A DNA stretch of 55,278 nucleotides, from NCBI GenBank assembly GCA_030604905.1, contig JAUVVA010000011.1, positions 1 to 55,278 of the forward strand, given 5' to 3'. The position numbers were made by a program, and so were the translations under genes. This stretch comes from Verrucomicrobiota bacterium. Lineage in GTDB: Bacteria; Verrucomicrobiota; Verrucomicrobiia; Opitutales; Opitutaceae. Positions 16,912 to 25,613 of this stretch are shown piece by piece (the first letter of the stretch is position 1; each line of letters starts with the position of its first letter). Under the pieces are notes generated by a model. The model had not been told where the DNA came from, ran no database searches, and saw only the letters and a program-made list of their open reading frames with translations.

Positions 16912-18024
16912 ATGTCCGCCCTCGCCGCCGCCCAGCTCCCGTCTCCCCACATCGCGGGCCAGCCCCTCACCGCGCTGGCGCCGATGCAGGACGTCACCGA
17001 CCTCGCTTTCATGGGGCTGATCGCGGATTACGGCGCGCCCGACTACTACGTCACCGAGTTTCTCCGCGTCCACGCCCAGTCCCGGCCCGAGGCGCACATC
17101 CTTCGCTCCATCGACGAAAACCGCACCGGGCGCCCGGTCTTCGCGCAGCTCATCGGCGAGGAGATCCCCCACCTCGAGCGCACCGTCGACCTCCTCCTCC
17201 GGCACCCGATCGCCGGCATCGACCTCAACCTCGGCTGCCCGGCGCCCAAGGTTTACAAAAAAAACGTCGGCGGCGGCCTCCTCCGCGACCCCGACCACGT
17301 CGACGCCATCCTCGCCGCCCTCCGCGCCCGCGTGCCCGGCCTCTTCACGGTCAAGATGCGTATCGGCTTCGAGGATACGCGCCATTTCGAGCGCATCCTC
17401 GCCTCCATCGCCCGCCACCGCGTCGACCTGCTCGTGGTGCACGGTCGCACGGTCAAGGAGATGTATCGCTCCGCCGTCCGCTACGACGAGATCGCCCGCG
17501 CCGTGCGCTCCGTGCCCTGCCCCGTCATCGCCAACGGCAACGTCACCAGCGCCGCCGCCGCCGCGCGCATCCTCGCCCAGACCGGCGCCGCCGGCCTCAT
17601 GTGCGGCCGCCATGCGATCCGCAATCCCTGGCTCTTCCGCCAGATTCGCGAGCACCTCGCCGGCGCCCCCGTCTTCGCCCCCACCCTTCGCGACGTGCAC
17701 GGCTACATCCACGCGCTCTACCGGGCCACGGGCGCGGGCTTCATCAAGCCGGAGCTCGACGCGACGGCCCGCGAGCGGGCCCACGTGGCGCGCATGAAAA
17801 AGTTCCTCAACTTCGTCGGCCAGTCCGTCGATCCCGCCGGCGGCTTCCTCCACGACATGCGCCGCGCGATGACCGAGGCCGAGTTGTTCGTGGTCTGCGA
17901 GCGACATCTTCTGGCCGAGCCCGAGCGCCCCTTCGCCGACGAACCCTACCCCGGCGTTGTCGCCCGCCCCAACTGCGAAAGCCCCGAAGCCGACGGCTGC
18001 TCGCTGGAAACCGTCACGGCTTAG
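16912..18024 (+). CDS. dus: tRNA-dihydrouridine synthase
   Basis: A 370-residue FMN- and NADPH-dependent enzyme that reduces uridine to dihydrouridine in tRNA. The TIM-barrel marks are present: LTALAPMQDVTDLAF at the FMN site, VFAQLIGE, the IDLNLGCPAPKV motif with C109, FTVKMRIGFED, LVVHGRTVKEMY, VIANGNVTS and AAGLMCGRHAIRNPWLF. The C-terminal helical domain (about 270-350) includes ARMKKFLNFVGQ. The subfamily (A, B, C or other) cannot be set by eye. ATG 16912 has no Shine-Dalgarno sequence. The gene is convergent with rdgB across a repeat-filled 398-base gap. Confidence 0.93.
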   Translation: MSALAAAQLPSPHIAGQPLTALAPMQDVTDLAFMGLIADYGAPDYYVTEFLRVHAQSRPEAHILRSIDENRTGRPVFAQLIGEEIPHLERTVDLLLRHPIAGIDLNLGCPAPKVYKKNVGGGLLRDPDHVDAILAALRARVPGLFTVKMRIGFEDTRHFERILASIARHRVDLLVVHGRTVKEMYRSAVRYDEIARAVRSVPCPVIANGNVTSAAAAARILAQTGAAGLMCGRHAIRNPWLFRQIREHLAGAPVFAPTLRDVHGYIHALYRATGAGFIKPELDATARERAHVARMKKFLNFVGQSVDPAGGFLHDMRRAMTEAELFVVCERHLLAEPERPFADEPYPGVVARPNCESPEADGCSLETVTA

Positions 18025-18422
18025 GCGCGGCCACGCCGTCGCTGGACGAGCCGTCGGAAAAGGTCGAAGGTCGGAAAGTCGAAAGACTGAGGTCGAGTCC
18101 TCGCGCCGGGGCGCGAAAATGGAAGGAGCGACGGGGCTCCCGCCCCGTCGGTTTGCCCTGGGAGCGCCGAGCCCCAGCTCGGCAAAGGGCGAGCCGTCGA
18201 GAGTCGAAAAGTCGAAGGTCGCAAGTCGAGTCCTTCGCGCTGGCGCGCGAGATTGGAGAGGAGCGACGCGGCTCCCGCCCCGTCGGCTTGTGCACGGGGC
18301 GGGAGACCCATGCCCCCCCAGCGCGAAAATCGAGAGGATGAGGCGCCCCAGCGCCTCGGTGATGACTTTAGACTTTCAGCCCTTCGACCTGAGACTGCGC
18401 GCGCAGCGCGCACCGCGCAGCG
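18025..18422. repeat. Gene-free, repeat-filled gap: imperfect ~105-base tandem duplication with hairpins
   Basis: Copy A (18048-18155) and copy B (18191-18290) share the order GAGCCGTCG, a run of GTCGAAA-like heptamers, GTCGAGTCC, a CGCG block, and a hairpin. In copy A the hairpin is a perfect 9-base-pair stem (18129-18137 with 18142-18150) around TCCC; copy B has one mismatch. A reversed GTCGAA-like stretch lies at about 18364-18397. A further 7-base-pair hairpin (18340-18346 with 18351-18357) occurs. No gene is supported here. The gap lies between convergent dus and rdgB. Confidence 0.75.
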
Positions 18423-19040
18423 CTACGGCGCACGCCACCACGCCGCGAGCTTCGCCCAGGCACGCGCGCGGTGGCTGATGCGCCCCTTCACCTCCTCGCC
18501 CAACTCCGCGTAACTCCGCGCATGCCCCTCCGGGACAAACAAAGGATCGTAGCCGAAACCCGCTCCCCCTCGCGGCTCCTCCAGCAAGACCCCCCGGCAC
18601 TCGCCCTCGAAGACATGCTCGGCGCCGGCCTCGTCGATCAGGAGCAGAAGACAGTAGAACTTCGCCCCGCGCCGCTCCGCCGGCACACCACGCATCACCT
18701 CGGCCAGCTTGCGCAGATTGGCCGCCGCGTCGCCCTGCGGGCCCGCGAAGTAGGCGCTCTCCACCCCCGGCCCGCCGCCGAGATGCTCCACGCACACGCC
18801 GCTGTCATCGGCCAAGACCACGCTGCCCGGCGGGGCCTGCTCCCAGAGCGCCCGCGCCTTCTTGCGCGCGTTGCCGAGAAAACTGCCCGTGTCCTCCACC
18901 ACCGGCGGCATGCCGCCCAGCGCCTTGGCGGAGAGGATCTGCACGCCCAGCCCGTCCCGCTCGGCCAGCGCCCCCATCTCGGCGACCTTGTGCGCGTTGC
19001 CCGAGGCCAGATAGATCACCCGGTTTTTAGCTGCGTTCAT
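18423..19040 (-). CDS. rdgB: XTP/dITP diphosphatase (HAM1/RdgB family)
   Basis: A house-cleaning nucleotide pyrophosphatase that hydrolyses XTP, dITP and ITP to monophosphates, keeping them out of DNA and RNA. Marks are VIYLASGNAHKVAEM at the N-terminus, the VVLADDSGVCVEHLGGGPGV metal-binding segment (quoted in part), KFYCLLLLID, GFGYDPLFVPEG and SHRARAWAKL. Two in-frame ATGs are possible, 19040 and 19049; the shorter gives 205 residues. Either overlaps the 3' end of ribD (stop at 19027) by 14-23 bases, suggesting coupled translation in a block MBL-ribD-rdgB. Confidence 0.92.
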   Translation of the reverse strand: MNAAKNRVIYLASGNAHKVAEMGALAERDGLGVQILSAKALGGMPPVVEDTGSFLGNARKKARALWEQAPPGSVVLADDSGVCVEHLGGGPGVESAYFAGPQGDAAANLRKLAEVMRGVPAERRGAKFYCLLLLIDEAGAEHVFEGECRGVLLEEPRGGAGFGYDPLFVPEGHARSYAELGEEVKGRISHRARAWAKLAAWWRAP

Positions 19041-20154
19041 CGGCGTCATCCTCGGTTAAAGGCCCTCTGATCAACTCGTCCTCGCCCAGCCGCTCCCTCG
19101 CCGCGCCCGCGGCGAAACTCCACTCGACCCGCCCGCCCCAGCCCTCGCCTCCGGCCTTCGGGGCGCGATACAGGAACCCGTAGTCCAGCGCCCCCGCCGC
19201 CCGCGCGTCGGCCAGCAAACGCGCCCCGCCCTCCACATAAACCCCGCTGATCCGCTCCGCCGCGCAGCGCCGCGCAAAGGCCTCCCAGCCGGCCCGGCCG
19301 CGCGTCGTCTCCTGCGACCACACGCACACGCCCGCCGCCTCGAGCCGCGCGCGCGTCGCCGCGTCCGCGGCCGCGCTCGTCACCACGATCGTGCGCTCCT
19401 TCCAGCGGTCCGCATACACGCGCGGCCAGCCCGCCTCGGGCCCGGCCGCGCTGGCGAGGGTGGCGTCGAAGACGAAGCGCCATCCGCAGTCCTCCCGCTC
19501 CGTGCCGTCCGCCTCGCGCCAACGCCGCGTCAGGGCCGGGTTGTCCGCGCGCACGGTGCCGGCGCCGACCGCGATCGCGGGAAAAAGTCTCCGCCAGTGG
19601 TGCACGTTCTCGCGCGCCGCGGCCCCCGTGATCCAGCGATCCGCGCCCGCGGGCGGCCGCGAAAAACCCTCCCGCGTCGTGGCGATCTTGCCCGCGAGAA
19701 GCGGGCGCCCCCGCGTGATCCAGTGCCGAAAAATCAGGTTCAGCTCCGCGCACTCCGCCGCGCGCACGCCCTCCACCACGTCAAGCCCCGCCGCCCGCAG
19801 CACCTCCGCCCCGCGCCCCGCATGCGCGGGGTTGGGATCCGCTGCGCCGATGACCACGCGCCGGATGCCGCCCGCGGCGAGGATCGCGTCGCAACACGCC
19901 CCGGTGCGCCCGGCCGTGGAGCAGGGCTCCAGCGTCACCACCATCAGCGCGCCGTCCCGCGGCCGTCGTCCGAGGCTCGCCAGCGCCACCCGCTCCGCGT
20001 GCGGCCCGCCGTCGCGCGCATGCCAGCCCTCCGCGACCACCACTCCGTCCTCGACGATCAGCGCCCCCACCATCGGGTTGGGGTGCGTCTCGCCCCACGC
20101 GCGCCGCGCCAGCTCCAAAGCCCGCCCCATCAGTTGCTCATGGTCCGCGCCCAT
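19027..20154 (-). CDS. ribD: Bifunctional diaminohydroxyphosphoribosylaminopyrimidine deaminase / uracil reductase
   Basis: A 375-residue enzyme for the second and third steps of riboflavin synthesis. The deaminase domain (about 1-145) has the zinc site H52-A-E54 and C78...C87 in PCSTAGRTGACC. In most RibD proteins this reads PCxHxGRTPPC, so the loop is a variant. The reductase domain (about 150-375) has LLAGKIATTREGF, WITGAAARENVHHWRR, AVGAGTVRADNPALTRR and VYVEGGARLLADA. ATG 20154 is preferred; an internal ATG at 20130 would cut into the first helix. It lies 23 bases after the MBL gene. Riboflavin synthase (ribE) is encoded separately at 25614-26225. Confidence 0.94.
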   Translation of the reverse strand: MGADHEQLMGRALELARRAWGETHPNPMVGALIVEDGVVVAEGWHARDGGPHAERVALASLGRRPRDGALMVVTLEPCSTAGRTGACCDAILAAGGIRRVVIGAADPNPAHAGRGAEVLRAAGLDVVEGVRAAECAELNLIFRHWITRGRPLLAGKIATTREGFSRPPAGADRWITGAAARENVHHWRRLFPAIAVGAGTVRADNPALTRRWREADGTEREDCGWRFVFDATLASAAGPEAGWPRVYADRWKERTIVVTSAAADAATRARLEAAGVCVWSQETTRGRAGWEAFARRCAAERISGVYVEGGARLLADARAAGALDYGFLYRAPKAGGEGWGGRVEWSFAAGAARERLGEDELIRGPLTEDDADERS

Positions 20155-20177
20155 CTGCTTGATCCGCGCCCGAGCCC

Positions 20178-20819
20178 CTAGCCGCGCACGAAGGGATTGC
20201 TCGCCTTCTCCACGGCCACGCTGGTGGCGTCTCCATGGCCCGGATACAGCGTGGTCTGGGCCGGCAGGGTGTAGATCTGCTCGCGGATCGACTTCTCGAG
20301 CACCGCCATGCTGCCGCCGGGAAAATCGGTCCGACCCACGCCGCCCTGGAAAATCGCGTCGCCGGTGAAGGCCACGCCTTCCGCCTCGCACCAGAACAAC
20401 ACGCTCCCCGGGCAGTGCCCGGGCACGTGACGCAGCTCCCACTTGCGGCCCAGCGCCTCGATCACCTCGCCCTGCTTCACCCAGCGGTCGGTCTTCACCG
20501 GGGCGAGCCGGATCGTGCCGGGCAAAAAGACCTCCATCACGCCCGGAGTCTCGAGCAGCACCTTGTCGTCCGGATGCGCGCTCACCCGCGCCCCCGTCTG
20601 CTTCACCAGCTCGGCCGCGCCCTGCATGTGATCCCAATGGCCGTGGGTGATCCAGAGCTCCGTCAGCTTGCAGCCCTCGCGCGCGAGGATCGGTTTCACC
20701 TCGGCCCAGACCTCGCCGGGAGCGTCGACGAGCACCGCCTCGCCGCGGGCGGCGTCGGTCAGCAGATAGGCGTTGGTCTCGATGGGCCCGGCGGGCAGGA
20801 CGTGGATTTTCAGCGACAT
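20178..20819 (-). CDS. MBL-fold metallo-hydrolase (glyoxalase II-like)
   Basis: A 213-residue metallo-beta-lactamase-fold hydrolase. The zinc motif THGHWDHMQG (HxHxDH), the following VPGHCPGS histidine, FTGDAIFQGGVGRTDFPGGS and LYPGHGDAT are all intact. This is the YcbL/glyoxalase II-like subgroup, which hydrolyses thioesters such as S-lactoylglutathione; the true substrate is not known. ATG 20819 starts MSLKIHVLPAGPIETNAYLL (homology from the first residues). It probably heads an operon with ribD and rdgB and is divergent from queD. Confidence 0.92.
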   Translation of the reverse strand: MSLKIHVLPAGPIETNAYLLTDAARGEAVLVDAPGEVWAEVKPILAREGCKLTELWITHGHWDHMQGAAELVKQTGARVSAHPDDKVLLETPGVMEVFLPGTIRLAPVKTDRWVKQGEVIEALGRKWELRHVPGHCPGSVLFWCEAEGVAFTGDAIFQGGVGRTDFPGGSMAVLEKSIREQIYTLPAQTTLYPGHGDATSVAVEKASNPFVRG

Positions 20820-20954
20820 GGGAAAAGCGGCTCCCAGCACACCCCAAAGCCTCGCGCCCGCAAGCTCCGGCACGCGACGCCGACATTCCGGCCGGCGCCG
20901 ACATCGCGGCGTGACTTCGCGCCCCGCCTCCGCTTTGCATCGCCGCTCTCCGCG

Positions 20955-21308
20955 ATGAAATACACCGTCAGCAAGCGCTTCGCCTTCGAAGCCGCCCACT
21001 CCCTTCCCCACCTGCCGATCGGCCACCAATGCCGCAACGTGCACGGCCATTCCTACGTCGTGGAGATCTTTTGCAGCGGCCCGCTCGACGAGCGGGGTTT
21101 CGTGATGGATTTCGCCGAGCTCTCGGACGCGATGAAACCCGTCCTCGCCCGCCTCGATCACCAGTTCCTCAATGACGTGCTACCGGTGCCGACCACCGCC
21201 GAGAACCTCGGGGCCTGGATCATGGAGCAACTCAGCCCCACCCTGCCCCTGCTCACCCGGGTGGACGTCCACGAGACGGCCCGCACCTGCGCCCGCGTGG
21301 AGCGTTAG
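20955..21308 (+). CDS. queD: 6-carboxy-5,6,7,8-tetrahydropterin synthase
   Basis: A 117-residue member of the PTPS/QueD family, which makes 6-carboxytetrahydropterin in queuosine (7-deazaguanine) synthesis. Zinc ligands H15 (EAAHSLP), H30 and H32 (NVHGHSY) and the catalytic C26 ([11 protein letters not shown]) are present. [17 protein letters not shown] and VPTTAENLG complete the family pattern. Other que genes are not in the window. Divergent from the MBL gene with a 135-base shared upstream region. Confidence 0.94.
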   Translation: MKYTVSKRFAFEAAHSLPHLPIGHQCRNVHGHSYVVEIFCSGPLDERGFVMDFAELSDAMKPVLARLDHQFLNDVLPVPTTAENLGAWIMEQLSPTLPLLTRVDVHETARTCARVER

Positions 21309-21337
21309 GGTATGGCTGGAAAGTAAACTCCTCGTGC

Positions 21338-21364
21338 GGGGACAAGGCCTTTCGCCCTTGCCCC
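21338..21364. terminator. Possible bidirectional hairpin between queD and purH
   Basis: GGGG(A)CAAGG pairs with CCTTGCCCC around an 8-base loop, leaving one bulged A. It sits in the 87-base gap between the convergent queD and purH stops. There is no U-run, so intrinsic termination is uncertain. Confidence 0.35.
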
Positions 21365-21395
21365 CGGACCAGCCGTCGAACCCAGGCCTGCCGGC

Positions 21396-22943
21396 TCAGT
21401 GCTTGAAGTGGCGGATGCCGGTGAAGACCATCGCCATGCCGCGCGCGTCGGCGGCGGCGATGACCTCGTCGTCACGCACCGAGCCGCCCGGCTGGATGGC
21501 CGCGGTGGCGCCGGCCTCGGCGGCGGCGATCAAGCCGTCCGCGAAGGGGAAAAGCGCCTCGGAAACGACGACCGAGCCCCGCAGGTCGAGCTTGGCCTCG
21601 CCCGCTTTCCAGACCGCGATGCGCGAGCTGTCGACGCGCGCCATCTGACCGGCGCCGACGCCGAGCGTCTGCTCGCCGCGGCAGTAGACGATGGCGTTGG
21701 ACTTGACGTGTTTGCAGACACGCCAGCCGAACATCATGGTCGCCCACTCCTCGGGCGTGGGCTGGCGCTTGGTCACCACCTTAAACTCGGCCGGGTTGCC
21801 CAGGATCTTGTTGCGATCCTGCACGAGCAGGCCGCCGACGACCGAGCGCACGTCGAGCAGCGAGTCGGCGCCCACGCCCTCCTTGGCGATCATGAGGCGG
21901 AGGTTTTTCTTCTTCGCGAAGATCGCCATGGCCTCGTCGCTGAAGCGGGGAGCGATGATCACCTCGGTGAAAATCTCCGAGATCGTCTTGGCGAGACCGG
22001 TCTCGAGGGTGCGGTTGACGATGATGATGCCACCGAAGGGCGCCTGGCGGTCGGTCGCGAAGGCTTTTTCCCAAGCCTCCTCGAGCGTGTCGGCCGAGGC
22101 GACGCCGCAGGGGTTGGTGTGCTTGAGGATGCACACCGTGGGCTTCTCGAACTCGCCGATGAGGTAGGTGGCGGAGGTGATATCGAGGATGTTGTTATAT
22201 GAGAGTTCCTTGCCCTGAAGCTGCGAGAAGTGGTCGTGGAAGCTGCCGTAGAGCGCGGCCTTCTGGTGCGGGTTTTCGCCGTAGCGCAGGCTCTGGGCCT
22301 TGGTGAGCGAGAGGCTGAACTGCTTGGGGTAACCACTCAGCGCCTCGAGGTCGGGCTCCTCGGCCTGGCTCTCGAGGTAGCGCGCGATGGCGGCGTCGTA
22401 GCTGGCGGTGCGCTGAAAGACCTTGAGCGCGAGCTTGCGGCGCAGGGCGGGCAACTTCGCCGGCTCGGCGTAGGCGGCGAGCACGGAATCATAGTCGTCG
22501 GGATCGCAGACCACGGCGACGGCGTCGTGGTTCTTGGCCGCGCTGCGCAGCATGGAGGGACCGCCGATGTCGATGTTCTCGATCGCCTCCTCGAAGTGGA
22601 CGTCCTTCTTCGCGACGGTTTGCTCGAAGGGGTAGAGATTGACGACCACGAGGTCGATGAGGCCGATGCCGTGATCGCGCGCGGCGGCGAGGTGGTCGGC
22701 CTTGTCGCGACGGCAGAGCAAGCCGCCGTGGATCTTCGGGTGGAGGGTCTTCACGCGGCCCTCCATCATCTCGGGGAAGCCGGTGTGCTGGCTCACTTCG
22801 GTGACGGGGAGGCCCTTGTCGGCGAGCAGCTTCGCCGTCCCGCCGGTCGAGAGCAGCGTGAAGCCGTGCGTTTTCACCAGGGCGCTCGCGAATTCCACGA
22901 GACCGCGTTTGTCGCTCACCGAGAGCAGGGCCAGCTTTTGCAT
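21396..22943 (-). CDS. purH: Bifunctional AICAR transformylase / IMP cyclohydrolase
   Basis: A 515-residue enzyme for the last two steps of purine (IMP) synthesis. The N-terminal MGS-like cyclohydrolase domain (about 1-195) shows [43 protein letters not shown] and [12 protein letters not shown]. The transformylase domain follows with [57 protein letters not shown] (partly quoted) and FPFADGL. Length is normal. It is transcribed alone; a 113-base gap separates it from the LigD-like gene upstream. Confidence 0.97.
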   Translation of the reverse strand: MQKLALLSVSDKRGLVEFASALVKTHGFTLLSTGGTAKLLADKGLPVTEVSQHTGFPEMMEGRVKTLHPKIHGGLLCRRDKADHLAAARDHGIGLIDLVVVNLYPFEQTVAKKDVHFEEAIENIDIGGPSMLRSAAKNHDAVAVVCDPDDYDSVLAAYAEPAKLPALRRKLALKVFQRTASYDAAIARYLESQAEEPDLEALSGYPKQFSLSLTKAQSLRYGENPHQKAALYGSFHDHFSQLQGKELSYNNILDITSATYLIGEFEKPTVCILKHTNPCGVASADTLEEAWEKAFATDRQAPFGGIIIVNRTLETGLAKTISEIFTEVIIAPRFSDEAMAIFAKKKNLRLMIAKEGVGADSLLDVRSVVGGLLVQDRNKILGNPAEFKVVTKRQPTPEEWATMMFGWRVCKHVKSNAIVYCRGEQTLGVGAGQMARVDSSRIAVWKAGEAKLDLRGSVVVSEALFPFADGLIAAAEAGATAAIQPGGSVRDDEVIAAADARGMAMVFTGIRHFKH

Positions 22944-23057
22944 AAGGAAAACGGACAGAAGTGCGCCGCGGATTTCGCCCGCGCAAGCCGTTTTCCGGGG
23001 TCCGCTTTTTCCGCTTCACGACCGGAGGCGGGAAGCTCGGCCCAGCCCGGAGCCCGC

Positions 23058-24617
23058 TCAGCCCCCGGCGCGAGCGATCCCCGCGAGCGTGCGGCGACTG
23101 AGCACCGAACGGGTCTCCTGGAAGTCGCTGAGCGGCGGCGCGGCTTCGCCGGACTTGGCGACGAGCCAGGTCGGCTTTTCCTCCTCGGAGCGGATCTTGA
23201 ACAAATGCCACTCGCCGCGGAGCTTCTTGCCGGCGAGCCGCAGCTTCAGATTGCCCGAGGCATGCGAGCCGCCCAGCAGCTCGTAGGTGCCGATATCCCA
23301 CACCATCACCGTGCCGCCGCCATACTGGCCCTTCGGAATCACGCCCTCGAAACGCAGATAATCGAGCGGGTGATCCTCCACCTCGATGGCGGCGTGTTTC
23401 ACGCCGAGGCTGGTCGGCAGACCCTTCGGCACCGCCCAGGATTTGAGCGCGCCGTGCATCTCCAGACGAATGTCGTAGTGGAGCCGCGTGGCGTCGTGTT
23501 TTTGGATGACAAAACGCGGCGCGGCGGCGCCACCCGCAGCTCGCGCGAGCGCGGTTTGCTTGGCGGGCGAGAGCTTTTTCGCGTCGGCCGCGGCCGCGGG
23601 CGCCGGCTCGCGGGTGCGGCGGAAGTCCCTCTTGGCCTCGTAGGCGGCGAAGGAAGGCATCGGCGCCGGCGCGGCATCCGGGCCCAAGCGCCCAAAGGCC
23701 GGCGGGAGCCGCTGCTCCAGCCTGAGCAGGGGCGCGAAGAGATCGCCGAGCTTTGCCAGACGGCGAAGCGCGGCGGCGGGCTCGAAGAACAAAGTCCCCG
23801 GATCGCGCAGGCGCCGCAGCTCCTCCCAGCGCACCGGCATCGAGACGAAGGGGCGCTCGCGTTTGCCGCGCACCGAGTAGACGCCGACCGTCGTCTTGGC
23901 CTCGTGGTTCTGGCTCCAGTCGATGAGCACCCGGCCGCGTCGAAGCGCCTTGGCCATGCCGCTCACCACGAGGTCGGGCCGCGTCTGCTCCAGGTGCTCG
24001 GCCACGCCCTTCGCAAAGGCCCGGGTGGCGGCATAGGTCAGCTCGGTGTTGAGCGGGACGTAGAGTTGCAGCCCTTTCGAGCCGGACACCTTTGCGAACG
24101 ACTCCAGCGCGAGTCCGTCGAGAATCTGCTTCACGAGAAACGCGACCTCCGCGCAGGTGAGCAGGTCCGCGCCCTCCCCGGGATCGAGGTCGAAGACCAA
24201 GTGCGTGGGCCGCCCGAGCGCGGGTGCGCGATGAAGAAACGGATGCAGCTCGATGGCCGCGAGATTCGCGCACCAGGCAAGAGTGGGAGCGTCGTTGATC
24301 AAGATGTAGCGCGTGCCGTCCGCACGGTGGCGATGCGCGACCATCTGGGTGGCGATCCACGAGGGCGCGTGCTTGGGCACGTTTTTCTCATAAAAGCTCT
24401 CGCCCCCCACCCCGTCGGGAAAGCGGATCAGCGTGACCGGCCGATCCCGCAGATGCGGGAGGAGACAAGGCGCGGCATCGAGGTAGTAGCGGATCAGCTC
24501 GCCTTTGCTGAACCCGCTTTCGCGAAACAAGACCTTGTCGAGATTGGTGAACGCGATTTCGGGCGGAGCAAGCGGAGCGGGCACGACGCGGGAGCGGGCT
24601 CTTGCCATTCCCACCAT
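23058..24617 (-). CDS. LigD-like protein: primase-polymerase plus 3'-phosphoesterase, no ligase domain
   Basis: A 519-residue protein. Residues about 20-300 form the LigD polymerase (AEP) domain with metal-binding D143 and D145 (VFDLDPGEG) and D233 (IDWSQN), plus KVSGSKGLQLYVPL. A charged linker (about 320-365) leads to a 3'-phosphoesterase domain (about 368-490) with H374, H380 and D382 (IQKHDATRLHYDIRLE) and H416 (VEDHPLDY), followed by EGVIPKGQYGGGTV. All expected catalytic residues are present. The ATP-dependent ligase domain of full LigD is absent, and no Ku gene is in the window. A role in end processing during non-homologous end joining is inferred. Start could be 24617 or ATG 24608. 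Confidence 0.92.
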   Translation of the reverse strand: MVGMARARSRVVPAPLAPPEIAFTNLDKVLFRESGFSKGELIRYYLDAAPCLLPHLRDRPVTLIRFPDGVGGESFYEKNVPKHAPSWIATQMVAHRHRADGTRYILINDAPTLAWCANLAAIELHPFLHRAPALGRPTHLVFDLDPGEGADLLTCAEVAFLVKQILDGLALESFAKVSGSKGLQLYVPLNTELTYAATRAFAKGVAEHLEQTRPDLVVSGMAKALRRGRVLIDWSQNHEAKTTVGVYSVRGKRERPFVSMPVRWEELRRLRDPGTLFFEPAAALRRLAKLGDLFAPLLRLEQRLPPAFGRLGPDAAPAPMPSFAAYEAKRDFRRTREPAPAAAADAKKLSPAKQTALARAAGGAAAPRFVIQKHDATRLHYDIRLEMHGALKSWAVPKGLPTSLGVKHAAIEVEDHPLDYLRFEGVIPKGQYGGGTVMVWDIGTYELLGGSHASGNLKLRLAGKKLRGEWHLFKIRSEEEKPTWLVAKSGEAAPPLSDFQETRSVLSRRTLAGIARAGG

Positions 24618-24664
24618 GACATCGCGGGCCGCGCCGGGAGCCGCCGGACGCCGCCCGGCACGCG

Positions 24665-25600
24665 CTACAGGAAATATCCGCGCTGCTTCTCGGAGATCGG
24701 CAGCCCGGCCCGCTCCATCACCTGCAGCAGATCCTCCCAGACCGAACGCTTCGACTTCTTGCTCACCGCGCGCAGCAGATACTCGGGGTGGTAGGTGACC
24801 ATGAGGGGGCGCCCGTCAAAATCATGCCACTTGCCGCGCATCTCGCCGATCTTGGTGAAGCGCTCGCCGAGCAGCGCCTGCGCGACCGTGCCGCCGAGCG
24901 CCACGACGAGATCGGGCTGCACGATCTCGATCATCGCGCGGAGAAAGGGCAGGCAATACGCCAGCTCGGCCGCCTGCGGCGTCTCGCGGCCCGAGGGCTC
25001 GATGGAGCGCGGGCGCCAGCAGACGAGGTTGCTGACAAACACCTGCTCGCGCTTGAGGCCCATGCCGACGATCATCTTGGTCAAGATCTCCCCGGCCGGC
25101 CCGACGAAGGGCTCGCCCTGCGTCTCCTCCTCCGCGCCCGGCGCCTCCCCCACAAACAATATCTTCGCGTCGAGCGAGCCGGAGCCGAGCACCAGCTTCT
25201 TGCCCGGACGCAGGTTCTCCGCGCAGACGGGATTCTTGGCCGCCAGCTCCTTCAGCGCCGCCCAGCGCAGGGCCTTGTCGCCGACCGGCAACACGAGCTC
25301 GGGCGCCGGAGGCAGCACCTTGGCCGGAGGCGCCGCCGGCAGCTTCGGCGCGGGAGCCGCCGCACGCGCCGCCGGCTGGCGCGCAAAGGCCGCGAAATCC
25401 GCCGCCACCGCCGCGCTCGTCCCCGCCGCGCCCGCGGGCCGCTCGGTCCGCGCCGGGGCCGCCGGGGCCGCAGCGCCGCCCCGAGCGCGCACCAGCGCGC
25501 GCAAACCCGCGATCGCCTCTTCGCTGACAGGCACCACCTGCTCGCCCTCGGCTTTCAGCCGGGCCAGCTCTTCGGAGATCGCCTGCAAGACCGCGCGCAT
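24665..25600 (-). CDS. Uracil-DNA glycosylase, family 4-like
   Basis: A 311-residue protein. An N-terminal helix (about 1-40) and an Ala/Pro-rich linker (about 43-100) precede a glycosylase domain (about 105-305). Marks are ILFVGEAPGAEEETQGEPFVGPAG (quoted in part), VFVSNLVCWRPR, DLVVALGGTVAQALLG and the second active-site loop VTYHPEYLLR. It removes uracil from DNA for base-excision repair. Only three cysteines are visible (about 126, 195 and 217) and the usual first CxxC pair is not complete, so the Fe-S cluster of family 4 may be missing or altered. It ends 47 bases before the LigD-like start, giving a possible repair pair, and follows ribE by 13 bases. Confidence 0.9.
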   Translation of the reverse strand: MRAVLQAISEELARLKAEGEQVVPVSEEAIAGLRALVRARGGAAAPAAPARTERPAGAAGTSAAVAADFAAFARQPAARAAAPAPKLPAAPPAKVLPPAPELVLPVGDKALRWAALKELAAKNPVCAENLRPGKKLVLGSGSLDAKILFVGEAPGAEEETQGEPFVGPAGEILTKMIVGMGLKREQVFVSNLVCWRPRSIEPSGRETPQAAELAYCLPFLRAMIEIVQPDLVVALGGTVAQALLGERFTKIGEMRGKWHDFDGRPLMVTYHPEYLLRAVSKKSKRSVWEDLLQVMERAGLPISEKQRGYFL

Positions 25601-25613
25601 CGTTGGGAATCCA

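Noticed and set aside
21338..21364. Strong intrinsic terminator between queD and purH
   Set aside because: The hairpin is real but has a bulge and no U-run on either strand, so it is kept only as a low-confidence entry.
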